From Nitrospinaceae bacterium (GTDB lineage: Bacteria > Nitrospinota > Nitrospinia > Nitrospinales > VA-1): a stretch of 24,715 nucleotides of DNA. Both the position numbers and the translations under genes were made by a program. The stretch covers positions 1 through 24,715 of the forward strand of contig JAJDBI010000284.1 of the NCBI GenBank assembly GCA_029261435.1. The letters run 5' to 3'. A model generated the notes under the pieces. The model worked only from the letters and a program-made list of their open reading frames with translations. It was not told the origin of the DNA and did no database searches. This document shows positions 8,405-17,159 of this stretch, one piece after another. Within the stretch, counting starts at the first letter, position 1. The number at the start of each line of letters is the position of its first letter.

Positions 8405-9424
8405 TCAGGCCGAATGATAAGGGTGATGCTTGCGGTATTCAGCAAGAATGCTTTCGACCCGTTTGTGGGACTGGGTCGGCAATCGTCCGCCAATATGGGA
8501 AACCACCTGCGCCGCACAATAAGAACCCATGATAGCCGAATCGCTCAACGATCGGCCATTGATCAAGCCATAAAGAGCTCCCGCTGCATAGAGGTCTCCC
8601 GCTCCCGTAGTATCCACCGCATCGACAGGAAAAGTACCAACCTGCACAGGCTCATGACCACTTTTCCCGGCAAGCGAGCCTTTGGAGCCCAAGGTCAAGA
8701 ACAAGGTATCCACCCACGCTAATAGTTTATCAAATGCCTTGCGTGAATCAGTTTCTCCTGTCATGGCCTGAGCTTCCACTTCATTACAAAATAAAATATC
8801 AACGTTCCATTGAATAAAGTCTGCCAGACTGTCTTTGAAAGTATTGACCACAAATGCGTCACTCAACGTGAAGGCAACCGGAATGTTCTCCTTTTTAGCG
8901 ATCTTCGCCATATGCAGCCCGGCCTCGCGAGTTTCATCTCCGGTCCACAAATAGCCTTCCACATATACGACCTTGGCATTCTGGACAATGGTTTCATCCA
9001 CATTCTCAGGGTGAAGCTTGGAAGAAACACCCAGATTCGTCAACATCGTACGTTCAGCATCCGAGGTGATGAGAATCACACAAGTGCCGGTACCTTCGTC
9101 ATCAGCACCGGGCCCACTGAACCCAACCTCGCAGGACCGCATGTCTTCCGTGTAATGCTTGCCGTTCTCATCATTAGCCACACGGCCCAGATAATAAGAC
9201 CTGGCTCCCAGAACACTGGCCCCATGAATGGTATTAGCGGCAGAACCTCCCGATGAAAGTTTGCGTGGCTTTGACTTCAATGCATTTAAAACTTTTTCCT
9301 GCTCGTCGGCAGAAGAGAGGGTCATGCCACCTTTAGTCACTGATACTTCGTCAATAAAAGCATCATCAACCTGAACTTCAATATCAACCAACGCGTTCCC
9401 TATTCCTACCAGATCATAATTCAT
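8405..9424 (-). CDS. PfkB-family sugar/nucleoside kinase, adenosine-kinase-like
   Basis: A 339-residue ribokinase-family enzyme of normal length. It opens with YDLVGIGNALVDIEV. The substrate-side signature GGSAANT is at residues 59-65 and the nucleotide-side signature DTTGAGD at 271-277, with D277 as catalytic base. The glutamate- and asparagine-containing ILFCNEVEAQAM stretch near 210-221 is the usual NxxE metal-phosphate motif. The opening and the long lid segment (residues 15-50) look most like bacterial adenosine kinase or inosine-guanosine kinase, which phosphorylate nucleosides with ATP. A fructose or ribose substrate cannot be ruled out by eye. No Shine-Dalgarno precedes the ATG. The next gene upstream ends 51 nt away. 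Confidence 0.88.
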   Translation of the reverse strand: MNYDLVGIGNALVDIEVQVDDAFIDEVSVTKGGMTLSSADEQEKVLNALKSKPRKLSSGGSAANTIHGASVLGARSYYLGRVANDENGKHYTEDMRSCEVGFSGPGADDEGTGTCVILITSDAERTMLTNLGVSSKLHPENVDETIVQNAKVVYVEGYLWTGDETREAGLHMAKIAKKENIPVAFTLSDAFVVNTFKDSLADFIQWNVDILFCNEVEAQAMTGETDSRKAFDKLLAWVDTLFLTLGSKGSLAGKSGHEPVQVGTFPVDAVDTTGAGDLYAAGALYGLINGRSLSDSAIMGSYCAAQVVSHIGGRLPTQSHKRVESILAEYRKHHPYHSA

Positions 9425-9475
9425 ATAATTTTTTCAATGATTAAAATAGTTAATGATATATGCAACAACGAAAAT

Positions 9476-9991
9476 TTATTCCGCCGCAGGTTTGATAAAC
9501 ATTTTATAAGCAACGAGACCAAATAGTGTGACCCCTGCCACAAAAAATGCCCCTCCCGATGCCTGTGCGATCAGAGAGACAGACTCCTTCGCCGCCCCGG
9601 TTGACCCCATCCCCGGAGCCAGATACCCCGATATCATCCAGAAGAATCCATACCCCAGACTGCCCAGTCCACTGAGCAAAGAAACTCCCATTTGCGCACG
9701 CGCGGGGAAATTCAACCAGGCCACCAGCAGTGAAAATGCAATGCTGATGACACCCATAGTCTGTGAATGCAGATGAGCACGCTTCATATAGACCCATGAT
9801 TTCTTGACTACCTTATCAGCTTTAGCTTGATCACCTTTGTACACTCCGGATAAAGATTCTTTGGCCCCCGCCTTCAAGGTGTCTTTGATACTGTCTTCGC
9901 AACAACCAAATGACAGACCCATCAATCCTCCAAACAGAATTGCCATCATGGCTACCAAAATACCGTATTTTACATGCGAAAAATCGATCAT
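9476..9991 (-). CDS. Four-helix membrane protein with an HxH motif, function unknown
   Basis: A 171-residue integral membrane protein that I do not recognise. The start at 9991 is set by AAGGTGAG just upstream; an in-frame start nine codons earlier would swallow that site. Hydrophobic helices span about 8-28, 77-95, 102-122 and 142-164. A charged stretch (about 33-72) between helices 1 and 2 probably forms a loop or coiled segment. The motif RAHLHSQ (H73, H75) lies just before helix 2 and could bind heme or metal, though this is inference. Two adjacent cysteines (30-31) end helix 1. It is divergent from dacB and may be transcribed together with the PfkB kinase gene downstream. Confidence 0.75.
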   Translation of the reverse strand: MIDFSHVKYGILVAMMAILFGGLMGLSFGCCEDSIKDTLKAGAKESLSGVYKGDQAKADKVVKKSWVYMKRAHLHSQTMGVISIAFSLLVAWLNFPARAQMGVSLLSGLGSLGYGFFWMISGYLAPGMGSTGAAKESVSLIAQASGGAFFVAGVTLFGLVAYKMFIKPAAE

Positions 9992-10061
9992 AGTCTCACC
10001 TTCATTTTTGGTTATCAATACTCACTTTGAACAGGTTCGCTAAAGCACCGGGATTTGTCAA

Positions 10062-10090
10062 TTGTAAAATTATTTTCAACAGAGTAGAAT
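10062..10090 (+). promoter_or_regulatory. Sigma70-type promoter of dacB, predicting a leaderless mRNA
   Basis: A -35 box TTGTAA (10062-10067), exactly 17 bp, then a -10 box TAGAAT (10085-10090). Transcription would start near 10096-10098, which is the dacB ATG itself. No ribosome binding site lies in the few bases between. The call rests on consensus match and spacing only. Confidence 0.5.
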
Positions 10091-10097
10091 TTTCCCA

Positions 10098-11621
10098 ATG
10101 AAAATAAACAGCCTTAAAGCCATAACAATTGTTGTACTGCATGCACTCTGTTTCTCTTTAGTGATTTCCGCATTTGCTGAGACCCACGAAAAGGGTATCT
10201 CACTGTTTCAGAAAGAAGTAAAAAAAATTCTCTCCAGTTCTTGCCTGCGGAAAAATAATTTTGGAATTAAAATTTATTCGCTGGATCGCGGTGAACCCCT
10301 GTTCGAGTTGCGAGCGGAAAAATTGTTTGTTCCCGCCTCAAACTTGAAAATTCTCACCACTGCCGTTGCACTTCAAACCCTGGGTCCCAATTATCGTTTC
10401 CCAACACAACTCTTTACGGATGGAACATTAAAAGATGGAGTATTAGATGGGAACCTTTATATCAAAGGTCATGGGGACCCTAAATTTGTCACAGAACAAA
10501 TGTGGCTTCTGGTCAATGAGTTAAAGAATCTTCCTGTGCGCAAAATCACTGGGAATATTATTGGTGACGATTCTTTCTTTGATGATAGAAAACGAGTGAA
10601 GACCTGGATTAAGAATCCCGGCGCGCAGGCCTACGAGGCACCCCTGGGAGCCTTGTCTTTCAACTTCAACACTGTTCAGGCTTATGTGAGCCCCGGCACC
10701 AAAGCAGGGAGCAAACCAAAGATCATTATCGAACCTGACACCGACTACATCACACTCGACAATCAAGCCAAAACCCTTAAGCCGGGAAAACGCAGTCGGC
10801 TGATCGTCAATCGGTTAGATCGTAACGGGTTTGACGAAATAACAGTTTCAGGGGGCATTCGTCTAGATCAACCTCGCGCCCAATATTTTTTAAACATTAC
10901 CGATCCCACCCAATACACTCTGAGTACACTGAAAAAATACCTGAAACATGCAGGCATCCAGTTCCACGGCAAAACTGAAAAGGGAATCGTTCCTGAATCA
11001 GTAATGGAGTTATTAACCCACGAATCAGAATCCCTCACATTGGCACTCCAGGGCCTCAATAAATTCAGTAATAACTTTGTGGCGGAACAAATTTTAAAAA
11101 CAATCGGGGCCGAAAAATATGGCCCACCCGGCACCACCCTGAAAGGCCTTAAAGCTTTTGAAGAGTACCTGATGGCATTGGGATATCGGCAAGACCAATA
11201 CAAGGTTCTCGATGGCTCCGGCTTATCTCGACAGAACCGATTATCACCGCAGATGATCATTGATGTCCTCCGCTACGTTAAAAGCGACCTGGGGGTCTAC
11301 CCTGAATTTGTTTCTGCCTTGGGTGTGATGGGGGTGGATGGAAATGTGAAAAACAGGATGCGTGGTGTCAAAAGTCCAGAACGGGCTCGAGTTAAAACTG
11401 GAACACTGAATTTTGTCAGCGCACTTTCCGGTTATTTTCAATCCCGCGACGGAGAAACTTTTGCTTTCTCAATCTTAATGAATAGTTTGAAATGTTCTAA
11501 CGGAAGGGTCAAAAAAATACAGGACCAGATTATCCGGAAAGGACTACGCTTTCGACGCATTCCTACAGGTAGTGTCATTCCCGAGAAACAAGGAAACGCT
11601 TCTTCGGTTTCAACCCCTTAA
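10098..11621 (+). CDS. dacB: D-alanyl-D-alanine carboxypeptidase/endopeptidase, PBP4 type (peptidase S13)
   Basis: A 507-residue penicillin-binding protein. A signal peptide covers residues 1-27 and ends AFA before ETH. The three active-site motifs are all present: SxxK as SNLK at 81-84 in VPASNLKILTTA, SxN as SNN at 324-326 in NKFSNNFVAEQ, and KTG at 433-435 in RVKTGTLNFVSALSGY. The large insertion between the first and second motifs is typical of class C PBPs (PBP4/DacB). The enzyme trims or cleaves peptide cross-links in periplasmic peptidoglycan, a source of fragments for the Mpl recycling step also found in this window. The tail after residue 490 is poorly conserved. It is one of few plus-strand genes here and ends 12 bp from the convergent basic-protein gene. 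Confidence 0.93.
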   Translation: MKINSLKAITIVVLHALCFSLVISAFAETHEKGISLFQKEVKKILSSSCLRKNNFGIKIYSLDRGEPLFELRAEKLFVPASNLKILTTAVALQTLGPNYRFPTQLFTDGTLKDGVLDGNLYIKGHGDPKFVTEQMWLLVNELKNLPVRKITGNIIGDDSFFDDRKRVKTWIKNPGAQAYEAPLGALSFNFNTVQAYVSPGTKAGSKPKIIIEPDTDYITLDNQAKTLKPGKRSRLIVNRLDRNGFDEITVSGGIRLDQPRAQYFLNITDPTQYTLSTLKKYLKHAGIQFHGKTEKGIVPESVMELLTHESESLTLALQGLNKFSNNFVAEQILKTIGAEKYGPPGTTLKGLKAFEEYLMALGYRQDQYKVLDGSGLSRQNRLSPQMIIDVLRYVKSDLGVYPEFVSALGVMGVDGNVKNRMRGVKSPERARVKTGTLNFVSALSGYFQSRDGETFAFSILMNSLKCSNGRVKKIQDQIIRKGLRFRRIPTGSVIPEKQGNASSVSTP

Positions 11622-11633
11622 AACTCCTATGGT

Positions 11634-12404
11634 TTATCCGCCAAAAACTTTGCGGTTTTCCTTACGGTCTTCTTCCAGAATTTTTTTCCAATCTCTTTTC
11701 ACATGAGGAGCCGCAAGAAAATCCTCATAAATAGATTTCGCCAGTTCCATACGATCAATACCTTCCGGAGCAACCTGAATGTCTAACTGAGCCAAAGCCA
11801 TATCAAAATCTCTATCCAGCAAGGCGGCAGAATCCATTCCACATTCTTTTAGTGCCTGGCGGACGGTAGCAGGATCGTTACCAAAACGTCTTGCAACCTC
11901 ATTGAGATTAGCAGGCTTATATTCCTTTTTCGGGCCAATGCCTAAATGATAAGCGCAAAACAAGTTGAAAGCATCCATCCCTCCCGTCAACGGTTTGTCT
12001 GAAGCAGACGGTTTTTTCGCGGCAGACGTGTCAACCGGCCGCTGTGAAGACGGTGCCCCTCTACCATTCCCTCGTCCCCCTCTTTCCTGATAGGATGGTT
12101 TTTCTCCACTCGGACCGTTCGGGTTACCACCATTGTTGCGTTTTTGGCGATATGGATTCTTAGAATTTTGAGGTTTACGATTATTACTTGAGCCTGAACT
12201 GTTCTTGCTGGCTATGCTGATGTGAGAAGTCAACGCCTGAGAAGAAGAAGGACCGGAGGAAACCCATGGATGGATCCCGCCTTTTCTCTGCCCTGTGTTT
12301 TGACCTTGACCTTGGTTTTGATTTCTCCCGGGTGCATTTCCCTGGCGGTTTTGAGGTTTCCGCGGGTTGCTCCCACTTTTTCTGAATGAGCCTGTTTTTT
12401 TCAA
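11634..12404 (-). CDS. Basic, disordered protein with a small folded C-terminal domain, function unknown
   Basis: A 256-residue protein in two parts. Residues 1-138 are rich in Asn, Gln, Gly, Ser, Pro, Arg and Lys and must be disordered; patches such as NRKPQNSKNPYRQKRNN and GGRGNGRGAP are RGG-like. Residues 139-256 look folded and mostly helical, opening MDAFNLFCAYHLGIG and containing ANLNEVARRFGNDPATVRQALKECG, which reads like a helix-turn-helix. A basic tail plus an HTH-like domain suggests RNA or DNA binding, but this is inference. The start is TTG at 12404, supported by AAGGA about 8 nt upstream. It lies 68 nt after pepF and may share its transcript. I know no named family for it. Confidence 0.8.
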   Translation of the reverse strand: MKKTGSFRKSGSNPRKPQNRQGNAPGRNQNQGQGQNTGQRKGGIHPWVSSGPSSSQALTSHISIASKNSSGSSNNRKPQNSKNPYRQKRNNGGNPNGPSGEKPSYQERGGRGNGRGAPSSQRPVDTSAAKKPSASDKPLTGGMDAFNLFCAYHLGIGPKKEYKPANLNEVARRFGNDPATVRQALKECGMDSAALLDRDFDMALAQLDIQVAPEGIDRMELAKSIYEDFLAAPHVKRDWKKILEEDRKENRKVFGG

Positions 12405-12472
12405 AACGCTATTCCTTTAATTATGAGATGAAGTGTCATGATTGTGATCATCCTCTTTATTTTTAAATTTTG

Positions 12473-14281
12473 TTATTGAGTCAACTGCTCGAGCTCATCC
12501 ACCAACGTAGAAAATTTTGCCAAAGCGGTTTTAACCGGTTCAGGTGAAAGCATATCCACCCCGGCGGATTTCAACAGATCTATAGGATATTTTGATCCGC
12601 CTGATTTCAAAAAGCCCAGGTAATCGTTCAGCTCGGTCTCGCCACCGGAAGTAACCCGGTCGGCCAAAGCATAAGCGGCGGAAATACCTGTGGCATATTT
12701 ATAAACATAGAAACTGAAATAAAAATGCGGGATACGGAAACATTCCAGCGACAGACAATCATCCAGAACAACTCCAGGCCCAAAATAACGTTCAAGAAGA
12801 TCTCTATAAATCTTTTTGAAGGGTTCCAGCGTCAAAGGTTCATTTCCTTCCATGGCCTTATACACCTGATGTTCGAATTCAGCAAACATGGTCTGCCGGT
12901 ATAACGTGCCGCGAAAGTTATCGATCTCCCTGCAAATGAGATAAATTCGCATATCCGGCGCAATATCCTGACTAAGAAAATGGCGAGTCAAAAGAGCCTC
13001 GTTAAAGGTAGAAGCCACCTCAGCCACAAAAATCGTGTAGTCGGAATATAAGTAAGGCTGATTTTTTCTGGAATAAAACGAGTGCATCGAATGCCCCGCT
13101 TCGTGAGCCAGCGTGTAAGCACTGTTGATATTGTCTTCGCGGTAATTCATGAGAATGAAAGGATTCGAATCGTAACACCCGGATGAGTATGCCCCGCTCC
13201 GCTTGCCTTTATTCTCATATCGGTCTGTCCAACGGTCTACCGACAACCCGCGTCCCAGTTGTTCAACATACTCCTCACCCAAGGGGTGCAGGGCAGACTT
13301 GATTTCTTCCACCGCTTGCTCGAAAGGCATATGCCATTTCATGTCCTTCACCAGCGGGACATTGCAATCATACATATGCAACTCATCCAGCTCTAACAAA
13401 CGCTTTCTTAAATCAAAGTATTTATAGAGAGGATCAAGGTTCTGGTGCACCGATTCGAGCAGGTTGTCATAAACCTCCACTGGAATATTTTCAGAAAATA
13501 ACGCCTTGGCCCGATAACTGGAAAACTTTTTGGCACGCGAGTAAAACAAATCTTTTTTTATGCTGCCAGCAAGTAACGTGGAATAAGTATATTGATGCGA
13601 TTCGTAAGCCTTGTAGTAGGTATTAAACGCATCCTGCCTGACCCTGCGATCATAACTCTGTAGAAGACTCTGAAAGTTACCGTGAGTGAGAATAACCGTT
13701 TCGCCGTTTTCATCCTCAACCTCACCAAGCTTCAGGTCAGCATTGTCGAGCATGTCAAACGCATCCCGCATACCTCGTGACATCTCTCCGGTCGCGGCCA
13801 AAAGTGCCTCCTCTTTTTCCGAGAGGGTGTGAACCCGGTAACGCAAAACCTGCTCCAGGTGAAAGCGATAAAACTCCAACTCCTTATCAGCCAAAAACGC
13901 CTGCATCGTATCATCAGGAATCGACATGATTTCTGATTGGATAAAACTGGAGGCTCTGCTCGCCTCATTGACCAGCATCATGACCTTCTCAAAATTCCCC
14001 TGATAAAGGCTGTTGGTTTTATCCTCATCATTTTTAAGATGGGAAAACGTATAAAGCTTTTCCAACTGACGGGAAAAGTTCATATCAAACTCAAGGCATG
14101 CCTTAAGCTTCAGGGCAGACTCCCCCAGGGTACCGGCAAAGGAAGCGTACTTTTCAATCTCCGCTTCCAATTCGGTCAACTCAGTACTCCAGACATCATC
14201 AAATGAGTACAACCCTGTCAAATCCCATTGGGACTCAACACTCACTTCATCACGCGCCAGAGTTCCTGCTTTGGCATCCAT
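12473..14281 (-). CDS. pepF: Oligoendopeptidase F (M3B zinc peptidase)
   Basis: A 602-residue cytoplasmic metallopeptidase of the expected length. The zinc motif HExxH is HEAGH at 393-397 in LAHEAGHSMHSFYS, and the third ligand is the glutamate in EVASTFNE near 421-428. The preceding FILMNYREDNINSAYTLAHE stretch is typical of PepF/M3B. It cleaves short peptides inside the cell. The ATG has no Shine-Dalgarno directly before it. Instead a GGGAG lies ahead of a seven-codon mini-frame (14285-14305) that stops 3 nt before the pepF start, suggesting coupled initiation. The gene sits 51 nt downstream of valS on the same strand and 68 nt ahead of the basic-protein gene. Confidence 0.93.
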   Translation of the reverse strand: MDAKAGTLARDEVSVESQWDLTGLYSFDDVWSTELTELEAEIEKYASFAGTLGESALKLKACLEFDMNFSRQLEKLYTFSHLKNDEDKTNSLYQGNFEKVMMLVNEASRASSFIQSEIMSIPDDTMQAFLADKELEFYRFHLEQVLRYRVHTLSEKEEALLAATGEMSRGMRDAFDMLDNADLKLGEVEDENGETVILTHGNFQSLLQSYDRRVRQDAFNTYYKAYESHQYTYSTLLAGSIKKDLFYSRAKKFSSYRAKALFSENIPVEVYDNLLESVHQNLDPLYKYFDLRKRLLELDELHMYDCNVPLVKDMKWHMPFEQAVEEIKSALHPLGEEYVEQLGRGLSVDRWTDRYENKGKRSGAYSSGCYDSNPFILMNYREDNINSAYTLAHEAGHSMHSFYSRKNQPYLYSDYTIFVAEVASTFNEALLTRHFLSQDIAPDMRIYLICREIDNFRGTLYRQTMFAEFEHQVYKAMEGNEPLTLEPFKKIYRDLLERYFGPGVVLDDCLSLECFRIPHFYFSFYVYKYATGISAAYALADRVTSGGETELNDYLGFLKSGGSKYPIDLLKSAGVDMLSPEPVKTALAKFSTLVDELEQLTQ

Positions 14282-14284
14282 AAT

Positions 14285-14305
14285 TCAGGATAGGGCGGGA
14301 AACAT
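14285..14305 (-). promoter_or_regulatory. Six-residue mini-ORF just upstream of pepF
   Basis: ATG TTT CCC GCC CTA TCC TGA, preceded by GGGAG with a 4-nt spacer. It ends 3 nt before the pepF ATG, which itself lacks a ribosome binding site. Ribosomes finishing this peptide could re-initiate at pepF. This is a reading of the sequence only; chance is possible for so short a frame. Confidence 0.35.
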
Positions 14306-14332
14306 ATATCTCCCAAAGATAATTAACATTCT

Positions 14333-16984
14333 TTACCGTGTTGCCTGTTCTATAGTTTTTAAATGAATTTCAAGTTTGGCCTGTTTTTCAGAAAGGGTGG
14401 TTTTCCTTTTTTCATCTTTTTCGATGACTTCTGCAGGCGCTTTCTTCACAAAATTCGGGTTGGAGAGTTTCTTATCTAAAAATATGAGGTCTTTTTCAAT
14501 TTTTTTCAACTCTTTTTCTATACGACTTCTTTCTTCCTCGAAATCCATCATGCCTTCAAGGGGAATAATCAGGTCCATTTCTCCCAATACCGAAGATGCT
14601 GAGACCTGAGGTTTTTCAATTTCTGAGCCAATGGTTATTTGATCCACTCGGGCTAATTCGCAGATGAAACCGGAGTGCTTTTTCAAAGTAGCTTCCAAAT
14701 CTGTATGGCGAGTTTTGATTAAGGCGTTTAATTTCAACCCTGGATTCAGATTCATCTCGCCACGTATATTTCTTACGCCCGTAATGACCTCCATCACCTT
14801 CCCCATAGCATCTTCTACTTCCGCATTGCTATTCGCAACATCGAATTTGGGAAAAGCGCTGACCATAATACTGTCTCCACTTTTAGGTAATTTCTGCCAT
14901 ATTTCTTCTGTGATAAACGGCATAAACGGATGCAGAAGTTTCAAGGCCGCTTCCAATACATGCACAAGAACATTTTGCGCCGCTATTTTTTCAGGACCCT
15001 CTTCCTGCAATCGGGATTTTGCAAACTCAATATACCAATCGCAATATTCATTCCAGATAAATTTGTATACAGCCAAAGAAGCATCGTTGAATTTAAAATT
15101 CTCCAGAGCCTGATTGACTTCCTGCGTGGTGTTATTCAGTCGACTCAAAATCCACTGATCGGCAATGGACTTTTCTGTATGCTCATCTAATTGACAGGTA
15201 CCTTGGTAACCTTCCAGGTTCATAAACACAAACCGGGAAGCGTTCCAGAGTTTGTTGCAGAAATTTCTATAACCTTCAATGCGGTCCTCGGCCAGCTTGA
15301 TATCCCGGCCTTGAGCGGCAAAAGCCGCCAGCGTAAACCGCAAGGCATCTGTCCCGTATTCTTCCATGACAGCCAAAGGGTCTATCACGTTCCCCTTGGT
15401 CTTGCTCATTTTCTGTCCTTCTGCATCACGGATCAAAGCATGAATATAAACATGATGAAATGGCACATCGTCCATAAACTTTATTCCCATCATGATCATT
15501 CGTGCCACCCAGAAAAATAGAATGTCGAATCCCGTACAAAGAACCGAGGTGGGATAAAACCGTTTAAGCGTTTCCGTTTTTTCCGGCCAGCCTAATGTGG
15601 AAAACGGCCAGAGTGCAGAACTAAACCAAGTATCCAACACATCGGTTTCCTGCTCCAGATCTGTTGAAGAACAAGCCGAACAACTATGTGGAGTCTCCCG
15701 AGCTACCTGAATTTCGCCACAAGACTTACACGTCCATGCGGGAATCTGGTGTCCCCACCAGATTTGCCGGGAAATGCACCAGTCACGAATATTTTCCATC
15801 CACTCAAAATAGGTGTTTTCCCAGAATTTCGGGACAATTTTTATGGATCCATCTCTCACCGCCTTTATCGCCGGTTCTGCCAAAGGTTTGGCCCTGACAA
15901 ACCATTGCTTGGACAAATAAGGTTCAACCACTGTTCTGCAACGATAGCAATGGCCGACAGAATGATTCAGGTCTTCAATTTTCAGCAGGACTCCTGCCTC
16001 TGTTAAATCTTCCACCAGTTTCTTTCGGCACTCAAAACGGTCCAACCCTTCATAAGCCGGGCCAGCCTCGGCATTCATAGCACCACTGGGGTCCATCACG
16101 TTGACGGAAGCAAGATCATGCCTCCGTCCGATCTCAAAGTCATTAGGGTCATGAGCGGGAGTCACCTTAAGAGCCCCGGTGCCAAAAGATGTGTCTACAT
16201 AACTGTCTTCGATGAGTGGAATTTCTCTACCTACCAAGGGCAGGATCAACGTCTTGCCTTTGAATTTTGTATAACGCTCATCTTCCGGGTTGACCGCCAC
16301 AGCAGTATCCCCCAGCATGGTTTCTGGTCGGGTGGTGGCAATGACAAGAGAACCTTCACCGTCTTTAAAAGGATATTTCAAATGATACAGGTGGCCCTGC
16401 GCATCCTCGTGCTCCACTTCCAAGTCAGACAATGCCGTGTGACAACGCGGGCACCAGTTGATGATATAATCGCCCTTGTAAATCAGCCCTTCTTCATAAA
16501 GCGTGACAAAAACTTCGCGCACCGCCTTGGATAATCCTTCGTCCATAGTAAAACGGTCCCGCTCCCAATCCAGCGAACTACCCAGTTTCTTCAACTGCTC
16601 GTTGATTGTCCCCCCAGATTCGTTGCGCCATTTCCACACCCGTTCTACAAACGCATCGCGCCCCAGTTCCTGCCGATTGGTTCCTTCTGCATGCAGTTGA
16701 CGTTCAACCACGTTCTGAGTCGCTATTCCGGCATGGTCGGTGCCCGGTTGCCACAGAGCGTTAAACCCCTGCATGCGCTTCCAGCGTGTCAGAATATCCT
16801 GTAGTGTATTATTGAAGGCATGGCCGATGTGCAAACGCCCGGTAATATTGGGCGGCGGTATGACTATCGAGAAAGGCGGACGGTCTAAAGTCTCATCAGC
16901 GTGATAAAAATTCTTTTCCTGCCAGAATTGTCCCCAGCGTTTTTCTACTTCCTCTGGTTCGTAATGCTTATCCAATTGAATCAT
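14333..16984 (-). CDS. valS: Valyl-tRNA synthetase
   Basis: A class I synthetase of about 883 residues. The first signature is in PPPNITGRLHIGHAFNN (HIGH at 52-55), the second is KMSKTKG at about 525. Zinc-type cysteine pairs are CPRC near 179-182 and CKSC/CSAC near 419-438. The editing domain contains TTRPETMLGDTAVAV, and the C-terminal 70 residues form the charged coiled-coil arm (EEERSRIEKELKKIEKDL) that contacts tRNA. It charges tRNA-Val with valine and edits threonine. I chose the ATG at 16984 (IQLDKHYEPEEVEKRW); an in-frame TTG nine codons earlier would consume the only nearby AAGGAAG. A hairpin with a T-rich tail lies just upstream; no T-box motif was seen. Confidence 0.95.
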   Translation of the reverse strand: MIQLDKHYEPEEVEKRWGQFWQEKNFYHADETLDRPPFSIVIPPPNITGRLHIGHAFNNTLQDILTRWKRMQGFNALWQPGTDHAGIATQNVVERQLHAEGTNRQELGRDAFVERVWKWRNESGGTINEQLKKLGSSLDWERDRFTMDEGLSKAVREVFVTLYEEGLIYKGDYIINWCPRCHTALSDLEVEHEDAQGHLYHLKYPFKDGEGSLVIATTRPETMLGDTAVAVNPEDERYTKFKGKTLILPLVGREIPLIEDSYVDTSFGTGALKVTPAHDPNDFEIGRRHDLASVNVMDPSGAMNAEAGPAYEGLDRFECRKKLVEDLTEAGVLLKIEDLNHSVGHCYRCRTVVEPYLSKQWFVRAKPLAEPAIKAVRDGSIKIVPKFWENTYFEWMENIRDWCISRQIWWGHQIPAWTCKSCGEIQVARETPHSCSACSSTDLEQETDVLDTWFSSALWPFSTLGWPEKTETLKRFYPTSVLCTGFDILFFWVARMIMMGIKFMDDVPFHHVYIHALIRDAEGQKMSKTKGNVIDPLAVMEEYGTDALRFTLAAFAAQGRDIKLAEDRIEGYRNFCNKLWNASRFVFMNLEGYQGTCQLDEHTEKSIADQWILSRLNNTTQEVNQALENFKFNDASLAVYKFIWNEYCDWYIEFAKSRLQEEGPEKIAAQNVLVHVLEAALKLLHPFMPFITEEIWQKLPKSGDSIMVSAFPKFDVANSNAEVEDAMGKVMEVITGVRNIRGEMNLNPGLKLNALIKTRHTDLEATLKKHSGFICELARVDQITIGSEIEKPQVSASSVLGEMDLIIPLEGMMDFEEERSRIEKELKKIEKDLIFLDKKLSNPNFVKKAPAEVIEKDEKRKTTLSEKQAKLEIHLKTIEQATR

Positions 16985-17022
16985 TCGATGAAGAAACTTC
17001 CTTGCAGGCAAAAATAATAAAC

Positions 17023-17056
17023 ACTCTCCGCTTTGCCTGTAACACGCAAAGAGAGT
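17023..17056 (-). terminator. Probable terminator hairpin between the response regulator gene and valS
   Basis: ACTCT-CTTTG on one arm pairs with CAAAG-(3-nt bulge)-AGAGT on the other, around an 11-nt loop. On the minus strand the hairpin is followed by GTTTATTATTTTT. It could end the upstream transcript or act in the valS leader. The valS start is about 40 nt downstream. Confidence 0.45.
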
Positions 17057-17136
17057 TTTAAGTAATGACGAACTTTATATTTCAGGATGCCTCTGAATGA
17101 GGAATGAATTTCTTTAATAAAGGGAACTGGTCTTAA

Positions 17137-17159
17137 AGCAGGCTAACACATGTCCTGCT
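17137..17159 (-). repeat. Inverted repeat overlapping the response regulator stop codon
   Basis: AGCAGG (17137-17142) and CCTGCT (17154-17159) form a 6-bp stem with an 11-nt loop; the 5' arm on the minus strand includes the TAG stop. The following TTTAAG is too short for a confident terminator, but it precedes the stronger hairpin at 17023-17056. Confidence 0.35.

Noticed and set aside
16985..17157. Possible T-box leader before valS
   Set aside because: No AGGGTGGNACCGCG-like element or specifier stem was found. The hairpin is simpler and better read as a terminator.
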